DNA of 25,323 nucleotides from Chloroflexota bacterium (GTDB lineage Bacteria > Chloroflexota > Anaerolineae > Anaerolineales > Villigracilaceae), in contig JACPVB010000129.1 of the NCBI GenBank assembly GCA_016191985.1, positions 1-25,323 of the forward strand, written 5' to 3'. The position numbers and the translations under genes were made by a program. This document shows, one piece after another, positions 23,648 to 25,323 of the stretch. The notes below the pieces were generated by a model. The model made no database searches, was not told the DNA's origin, and saw only the letters and a list, made by a program, of their open reading frames with translations. The stretch's first letter is position 1. The number at the start of each line of letters is the position of its first letter.

Positions 23648-24418
23648 CTAATTTTTATCGCCCTTCAATAATTCCTTCGACAACGCTTCATACGCTTGCG
23701 CGCCCACAGAGGCAGGTGCATATTCCGAGATCGGCAGGCCATACGAAGGCGCTTCTGCAAGGCGCACACTGCGCGGAATGATACTCTTGAAAACCTGGTT
23801 CGGGAAATGTCGGTTCACTTCCTTCACCACATCCGTTGAAAGATTCGTGCGGTTATCGAACATCGTCAACACCACGCCGCGCACCGCCAGTTCAGGGAAC
23901 AAGGCCGAACGCACGCGCTCGATGGTCTGCGTCAATTGGCCGAGTCCTTCCAACGCCAAGTACTCGCATTGCACAGGCACGATCACGCCATTCATGGCCG
24001 CCATCAAACCATTCACAGTCAACAAACCAAGCGAAGGTGGACAATCCACAAAAATATAATCGTAGCGGTCCGCAATCGAAAGGATGGCTTTTCGCAAACG
24101 CAGTTCACGCGCCAGCTCATCCACCAGTTCCACTTCCGCGCCCGCCAGCGATGGAGATGAAGGCAACAGGGACAAATTCAAACGTTCGTTCAACAGCACG
24201 TACGGAAAAATATGGTTCTCGCCCAACAACGCTTCATACGTGCCGCCTGCCACGCTGAGCTTATCCACACCCAGACAGGAAGTGGCATTGGCCTGGGGGT
24301 CAAGGTCAACCACCAGCACGCGCTGACCGAGCCGCGCAAGATAGGCCGCCATGTTGATCGTGGAAGTCGTCTTCCCCACGCCGCCTTTTTGATTCACCAA
24401 TGTATAAATCTTCGTCAA
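23648..24418 (-). CDS. parA: Chromosome-partitioning ATPase ParA (Soj-like), TTG start
   Basis: This is the deviant Walker-type ATPase that moves ParB-bound chromosome origins. The 256-aa protein has the P-loop VNQKGGVGKTTSTIN with Lys11 and Lys16, the LVVDLDPQANATSCLG switch, YIFVDCPPSLGLLTVNGLMA, VPVQCEYLALEGL, and the C-terminal IIPRSVRLAEAPSYGLPI typical of Soj. I place the start at TTG 24418 because GGAGG lies seven bases before it and the protein then begins MTKIYTLVNQKGG like other Soj proteins. The ATG at 24439 would put this ribosome-binding site inside the gene. The TTG overlaps the TGA of the pfkB-type gene by four bases (TTGA), which implies translational coupling. Confidence 0.95.
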   Translation of the reverse strand: MTKIYTLVNQKGGVGKTTSTINMAAYLARLGQRVLVVDLDPQANATSCLGVDKLSVAGGTYEALLGENHIFPYVLLNERLNLSLLPSSPSLAGAEVELVDELARELRLRKAILSIADRYDYIFVDCPPSLGLLTVNGLMAAMNGVIVPVQCEYLALEGLGQLTQTIERVRSALFPELAVRGVVLTMFDNRTNLSTDVVKEVNRHFPNQVFKSIIPRSVRLAEAPSYGLPISEYAPASVGAQAYEALSKELLKGDKN

Positions 24419-25266
24419 GATAAAACCTCCATCAAACAACTTTCAATTTCCTTGCGGGTTGGAATTCCATTCAACCCCACGCGGGTCACCGAATGAGCGG
24501 CGAGGTTCGTTGCAAAACGCGCTGCTTCCCATGGGTCACGTGTTTGGTGCAAGCGTACAAAAAAAGCCGCCGCAAAAATATCGCCCGCGCCTGTCGCATC
24601 CACTTCGGTAACGACTGGCGCGCGAAAACGGCGGCGGTCCCCATTCCAATGCAGTACCGAACCAGCCTCCCCTTCCGTAAGACAGAGGACTCGCGTTTGA
24701 TGCGCCATCGATTCGACTAACTCCAAATCACGATTAATATCCTCGATACTCATCACCACGCCTCCCACCCGACCGAGAATCTGCTCGCTGTTTTCCCAGG
24801 CAGTGGCAAACACTTTACCATTTTCATCCCAGCCACGCATCCATCCCTGCGGCGTGACTCCAACCAGCGAAGTGGGAAATTTCTCCGCCAGTTTCGCATC
24901 CACTTCCTGCGCAATCGGCGCAAGATGCACAATGGATGTGTTTCGCCAGGCTTGCGGAACATGTTCAAAATCGATCAACGCCGCCTGGTGATGCAACGTT
25001 TGTCTGCGTCCATTTTCAGTTTTTACATTTTCAAACGTGGTACTCTTTTCGGTTGGGACATTAACGATTGGAATGCCGTCCAAAACCTGCAAGGGCGCAT
25101 CCTCCCCCATTGAGGCAATAATCCCCACCCGCAGCCCCATGGCCTGCGCTGTCAACGCCGCGTAGGAGACCGTTCCGCCAAGCTGTTTGCCTGATGGAGT
25201 TAAATCCACAGCCGCATGGCCTATCACAAGATATTCCACAGGCTGAAGGGAGACAAGTTCCAACAT
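24415..25266 (-). CDS. PfkB-family (ribokinase-like) carbohydrate kinase
   Basis: This predicted ATP-dependent sugar or nucleoside kinase has 283 aa. It shows the N-terminal GHAAVDLTPSGKQLGGTVSYAA region, with the diglycine that closes over the substrate, AQAMGLRVGIIASMGED, and the C-terminal signature VTEVDATGAGDIFAAAF at about 220-234, with catalytic base Asp229 and the anion-hole GAG. The phosphate acceptor cannot be told from sequence alone. It is slightly shorter than typical ribokinases (about 300), and the lid region is small. It is the first gene of the apparent pfkB-parA-parB unit; a functional tie with chromosome partition is not established. Confidence 0.92.
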   Translation of the reverse strand: MLELVSLQPVEYLVIGHAAVDLTPSGKQLGGTVSYAALTAQAMGLRVGIIASMGEDAPLQVLDGIPIVNVPTEKSTTFENVKTENGRRQTLHHQAALIDFEHVPQAWRNTSIVHLAPIAQEVDAKLAEKFPTSLVGVTPQGWMRGWDENGKVFATAWENSEQILGRVGGVVMSIEDINRDLELVESMAHQTRVLCLTEGEAGSVLHWNGDRRRFRAPVVTEVDATGAGDIFAAAFFVRLHQTRDPWEAARFATNLAAHSVTRVGLNGIPTRKEIESCLMEVLS

Positions 25267-25273
25267 GCGCTGA

Positions 25274-25279
25274 ATTATA
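25274..25279 (-). promoter_or_regulatory. Putative -10 box, possible leaderless start of the pfkB-parA-parB unit
   Basis: A perfect TATAAT on the minus strand lies seven bases before the ATG at 25266. Transcription would then begin at or next to the start codon, giving a leaderless mRNA. No Shine-Dalgarno precedes the ATG, which fits. The expected -35 position has no good TTGACA match, so the call is moderate. Confidence 0.45.
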
Positions 25280-25323
25280 CCGTAGGGATTTCTTTCTTCT
25301 TTCGTCTTTCGTAAACCAAAGAA

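Noticed and set aside
23836..24258. 140-aa plus-strand ORF
   Set aside because: It is antisense to parA, with low-complexity Pro/Arg/Thr composition typical of a shadow frame.
22686..24418. parS centromere sites near parAB
   Set aside because: No sequence close to the canonical TGTTTCACGTGAAACA palindrome was noticed here or elsewhere in the window. The inverted repeat at 23604-23640 does not resemble it.
24419..24439. ATG start for ParA giving MFDGGFILTK
   Set aside because: The GGAGG in these codons is a ribosome-binding site for the TTG at 24418, and ParA/Soj proteins begin close to the KGGVGKT motif.
1..25323. CRISPR arrays, tRNA or rRNA genes
   Set aside because: No regularly spaced direct repeats, cloverleaf-like stretches with a TTCGA arm and acceptor pairing, or rRNA-like conserved blocks were seen.

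Overview
The window looks like a chromosomal segment of a Chloroflexota bacterium, most likely class Anaerolineae. This is inferred from gene content and style: moderate GC, an Ala/Pro/Glu/Thr-rich lipoprotein linker after a CAPATP lipobox, a stand-alone CpaE/CpaF pair, several multi-domain histidine kinases and many small intergenic palindromes. No rRNA, tRNA, phage or CRISPR signal was seen, so the taxonomic call has no marker gene behind it. Most genes are on the minus strand; only the propeller sensor kinase and its response regulator (6085-10482) are on the plus strand.

Layout. (1) 1-5366, minus: an oligopeptide/dipeptide-type ABC importer operon in the order lipoprotein substrate-binding protein, DppB-like permease, DppC-like permease, ATPase (cut by the window edge). 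The binding protein appears circularly permuted and the DppC-like permease carries a large extracytoplasmic insertion. (2) 5367-6084: a 718-bp intergenic stretch with a leader hairpin, a minus-strand terminator with no obvious gene, a 118-bp imperfect palindrome and a REP-like hairpin. (3) 6085-10482, plus: a 1235-aa sensor kinase with 14 propeller repeats, followed by a NarL/LuxR-type regulator and a strong bidirectional terminator. (4) 10562-14231, minus: a membrane-anchored DsbA-like thioredoxin protein, then a tightly coupled cluster TPR protein > tandem GNAT > V4R-domain protein > monoacylglycerol-lipase-like hydrolase. (5) 14315-14989: a regulator with two XRE helix-turn-helix domains.

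(6) 15035-20829, minus: the most interesting region. It is a compact six-gene unit: histidine kinase with an MshEN/GspE-N-like domain (a possible c-di-GMP binder) > soluble GAF-like histidine kinase > OmpR-type regulator > CpaE-like REC-ATPase > 98-aa unknown protein > CpaF-like ATPase. No pilin, TadB/TadC, RcpA or prepilin peptidase gene is visible. This suggests a signalling module wired directly into a secretion/pilus-type ATPase pair whose structural genes lie elsewhere, or which does something else.

(7) 20830-21050: a roughly 136-bp element with 20-bp terminal inverted repeats. (8) 21051-22637: a YtcJ-like amidohydrolase. (9) 22651-22681: a perfect 14-bp-arm palindrome. (10) 22686-25266, minus: a pfkB-type sugar kinase, parA and parB in one apparent operon; parA probably starts at a TTG that overlaps the kinase stop codon.

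All calls come from reading the sequence and its translations. No database search was possible, so family names rest on recognised motifs.
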